NCBI GenBank assembly: GCA_030407085.1
Contig: CM059584.1
Coordinates: forward strand, 131,105,501-131,169,500
Direction of reading: 5' to 3'
DNA from: Trichopria drosophilae
Taxonomy: Eukaryota; Arthropoda; Insecta; Hymenoptera; Diapriidae
Length of the DNA: 64,000 bases
Positions 60,900 through 64,000 of the stretch are shown one piece after another (the stretch's first letter is position 1; the number at the start of each line of letters is the position of its first letter). The translations under genes and the position numbers were made by a program. The notes under the pieces were generated by a model that did not search any database, was not told where the DNA came from, and was given only the letters and a program-made list of their open reading frames with translations.

Positions 60900-63756
60900 C
60901 AAGAACGCAACGACAATTGAATTCGTTCCACAAAAATGAATGTCGTACCTCCCTGAATGAAAAAATACGTGTAAAACATCCGAAAAAATGCAATATCCTC
61001 TCCTTTCGTACTTCCTAACTTTATTTGCATTTAATATATACTTTACAAAACAGATTTTGTTCCAAGTGGAAATCTCCCCCTACCACAGTGTCGCAAACGA
61101 TTCTTAAAAACGTATGCAATCTAGCGTGAACTCGTGGCGACGTCGTTAATTTTAAAACTCTATTTTGCATATCGCGAATGACAGAATCGCACCAAGTTGT
61201 GTAGGAAAAAAAATACAAATTCACAAATGAAGATTCATAAAACGACACCGGAACGACCGGCCATTCTGACGATCTCTAGTTAATATACGGCTAGCAACTA
61301 AAGCCTTAAAGTTAATAATGAAATTTAATTGCACTTCCCTTTACAACTATCATTCGAAGCGTTGTCAATTGGTAATATTTTGATTGTAATAAAAGTTTCG
61401 CAAAAAAATAACCTTAATGATTTATTACCGTCGTCAGAATTCCCGGTCGACACCCCAATATTTACAATCGTACCTATAAGATCTACGGAGGCGTAAAATT
61501 CACAATAAAAGAAAAATATACTTTATTGGTGGAATGCATCGCCAACTGTCTGCAAAAGTTCATTTTCGGATTAATTTATACAAATGGTCGCTAATTAACT
61601 AATAAGTATGCCTTCGCATTCGAGTAACTCCTCGCGCAACGTCTCGCAAAAGTACCCTTTTTTGAAAACACTTTATAATTACAAAGAATTCTGCATTTAA
61701 ATCGCAGATTTCAGAAATAAAAAATCATTTCAAATTTATTCAATTTTCTTTTCCATCATCTTTACAATCACATAAATTATAATTAAAAAATATAACCGAT
61801 AAAGTGTAATTTAACGTCATTTTAAAGTAGAGTTATCAACTACTACTAAAATCACAACATAAATATGACTACATTGAATGTATTTTTTAAAAAGATAAGA
61901 TAAGATTTATAAATATGCTCTGAGAGAAATAAACAAAAAATTATTGTACTAGTAGACGATACTAAAAATACAAATAACTTTCCTTTCTGCTAGTTGGAAT
62001 GGAGAAAATTTACAGAAATACTTTTAAATGTGTAACATAAAAAAATTTGATTAAATATTTGACGCCGAAATGAACATTTAAGGTAAGACAACATAAAAGA
62101 TAAGGTAAAGTATCATTTTCTGTTTTATTTTTTTGTTTTTTTCATTTCGGCGTTAAACGGAACATTTTTTTGTTCCTAAATAAAATCTACACCTGCTAAA
62201 TTGTTCATAACAATTAAAACATTACCATAATTGCAAAAATTACGCATTTAATGCCTTTTGAATCAAGTGGTTGCTTAATAATAAAAAATAAATCATGTAA
62301 TTAGTCTTATACTTGTTGATCAACTTACCCATGCTATAATCGTGTGTGTTTTCAAATCAAACGAGGAAAATTATACTTTTGCGAACGTTTTTGAGTGTTG
62401 CTCCTTTGTAGAAAGCTGACAGTGTCTTTTTTTCATATCCAGCATTCGTTGATGGCGGAACTCCGCTACTCGCGATGTATACAGTCTTATTTACAACGAC
62501 GGTGAAACGAGAAAGAGTTTATATACTAATCTACCAGCTTTACTTTGCGAATAGTGTTTCAGAGTACTGTCGACCGAATCAAGGCACACGAAATACAGCT
62601 TCTTTCACGCAGGAATAAAATTTACATTGTGTCTCTGGCGTTTATTAAAATCCGTTATTTGTTCCGCGCTTTTCGCCATTGTCACCGATTAAAACTTCTA
62701 CCGAACAAACAAATAAAAAATAAACGATAAGGAACGGGATCATTTCACAATAAATGCAAAAACCCGTAAGATCGAAGCTAACGAACATAATGATCCTCCT
62801 TCACTCTTCGTCCAATCACTGGGTCCTTTCTTAAAGTCGATCTTTCTTTCTTAAGATGTTATCTGCGACTACTTTAATAAATAGGGCTTAAACGCGTTAA
62901 TCTAATTCGTACAAAGCGTCGCACGTGGACATTGGCGAAGCAACGAGGTTTACAAAATGTTCGCTCTCTCTTTTTCTTTTTTCTCTCAATACCTCGTTTC
63001 AGATTCGAAAATGCACTCTGTCGGAAACTCCTTCGGACCTCGAATACTATGATTTGATTAAAATTACGCTGTTACATTGTCAGCTTTTTGTTAAACGCCC
63101 TTCGGCGGAAAGCAAAGTCATTGAACGAGTAAAGCGCGACAATTTTGTGATCGGTCGTCACGTCGTTACGTCTTTTTTTATTTTTGTAAATTTACAAAAT
63201 CTCATAAACCTGTCGAAAACATTGTCTCGTCGTCGCGACCGATCTCGGGCCTCTCGACTTCAAATTCTCGTCCAAGCTTTTGGACTACTTAGCGAACAGT
63301 CGTTAACCCTACGAGTGAGCTGCATTTTTTTTTAGTAGTTTTGCGTCACGGACGTAAACTTTTTAATTTCCATCGTCCGCCTCGCGCCCCATCCATGTTT
63401 ACATAGAATACCAAAGAATCTCGGGCTGTAAATAACGCTTGGCTAAAACGACGTCTTCCTTTACAAACGTATATATACAATTCCACCGGATCGGTAAGCT
63501 GATCGTCGATACTTTTTCGTGGGATCGTTACAAAAAAAAGTCGACTTTTGCGGTACAAAATACACGATGCACCGAATCGTCAACTCTACGGTCCACCTTT
63601 GTTCCCCTTCGTCGGTTTATTTGGAATCTTCTTCTAACCCAGTCATCACGTGACTTACGAAGTAAAATATGTGTATCGAGTTATTAACTATGATGCATAT
63701 ACGTGTACATATATACATTATATTACAGGTATTATCGTGAAAAACGGTAGCTCTCG
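60900..63756 (-). other. putative long 3' UTR of the Nedd4-like gene
   Basis: This stretch lies immediately downstream (minus strand) of the HECT stop codon. It is less AT-biased and free of recognisable elements, unlike the 20 kb to its left. CG-containing words are frequent at 62.4-63.7 kb. A minus-strand AATAAA signal is present at 61019-61024 among other candidates. A small hairpin (GACGCCGAAATGAA and its complement) spans 62062-62155. Open frames on either strand have no motifs. The extent of the transcript is an inference. Confidence 0.35.

Positions 63757-64000
<244 letters not shown>

Noticed and set aside
63346..63687. Open frames on both strands near 63.4-63.7 kb
   Set aside because: They lie downstream of the ligase stop codon in the putative 3' UTR, overlap on opposite strands and lack motifs.

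Overview
The window looks like intergenic and intronic DNA from an insect. It is strongly AT-rich, has no operon structure or dense ORFs, carries an internal TTAGG array (the common insect telomere unit), contains decayed non-LTR retrotransposons, and is crowded with short inverted-repeat (MITE or fold-back) elements. Only one host coding exon is recognisable: the last coding exon of a Nedd4-type HECT ubiquitin ligase on the minus strand at the far right (63757-63859). Its putative long 3' untranslated region runs leftward from there. The species cannot be named from the sequence. The TTAGG array fits many orders, Hymenoptera among them.

Layout, left to right. 1-16 kb is mostly featureless AT-rich DNA with a TTAGG-cored inverted repeat (1.7-2.2 kb), piggyBac-like TTAACCCT termini (6.2-6.6 kb) and two faint, degraded coding-like stretches. 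16-20 kb holds several MITEs and an almost fully palindromic 574-bp element. 21-22.1 kb is the only CpG-rich block. It looks like a housekeeping-type promoter or 5' exon and has a YY1-like GCCGCCATCTTG site, but no attached coding exon was found. 22.9-29.7 kb is a cluster of inverted-repeat elements, including a 1.57-kb TTAA-flanked fold-back, an 873-bp TTAA-flanked element, a pogo-like MITE and a very young element with 278-bp arms about 99% identical. 31-33 kb has an RNase H remnant of a retrotransposon. 36.8-41.8 kb holds a TA-flanked MITE, a 1.06-kb TTAA fold-back and a 5'-truncated LINE with a (TAC)n tail. 42.5-43.7 kb is a diverged duplication. 48.1-51 kb is a second, badly broken LINE. 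52.5-60.4 kb is a composite 5.9-kb palindrome with several nested elements, followed by a hAT-like non-autonomous element with a TATCC target duplication.

The main unifying pattern is a roughly 125-bp module. It contains AAATTCAAAATGGCGGATCC, ATCCAATATGGCGGAC and GGTCGCTGATTACGAATCTG. It recurs in both orientations, singly, in tandem or as mirrored pairs, in at least a dozen places. It forms the interior of most of the TTAA-flanked fold-back elements. These elements appear to be assembled by head-to-head arrangement of this module between piggyBac-like termini. No transposase ORF was found, so any mobilising enzyme must be encoded elsewhere.

No novel protein-coding system was found. The unusual content is structural: nested palindromes, a natural empty site preserved in the opposite palindrome arm, and near-perfect hairpins that could yield long double-stranded RNA if transcribed. 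Boundaries and identity estimates come from reading by eye, not from an alignment program.
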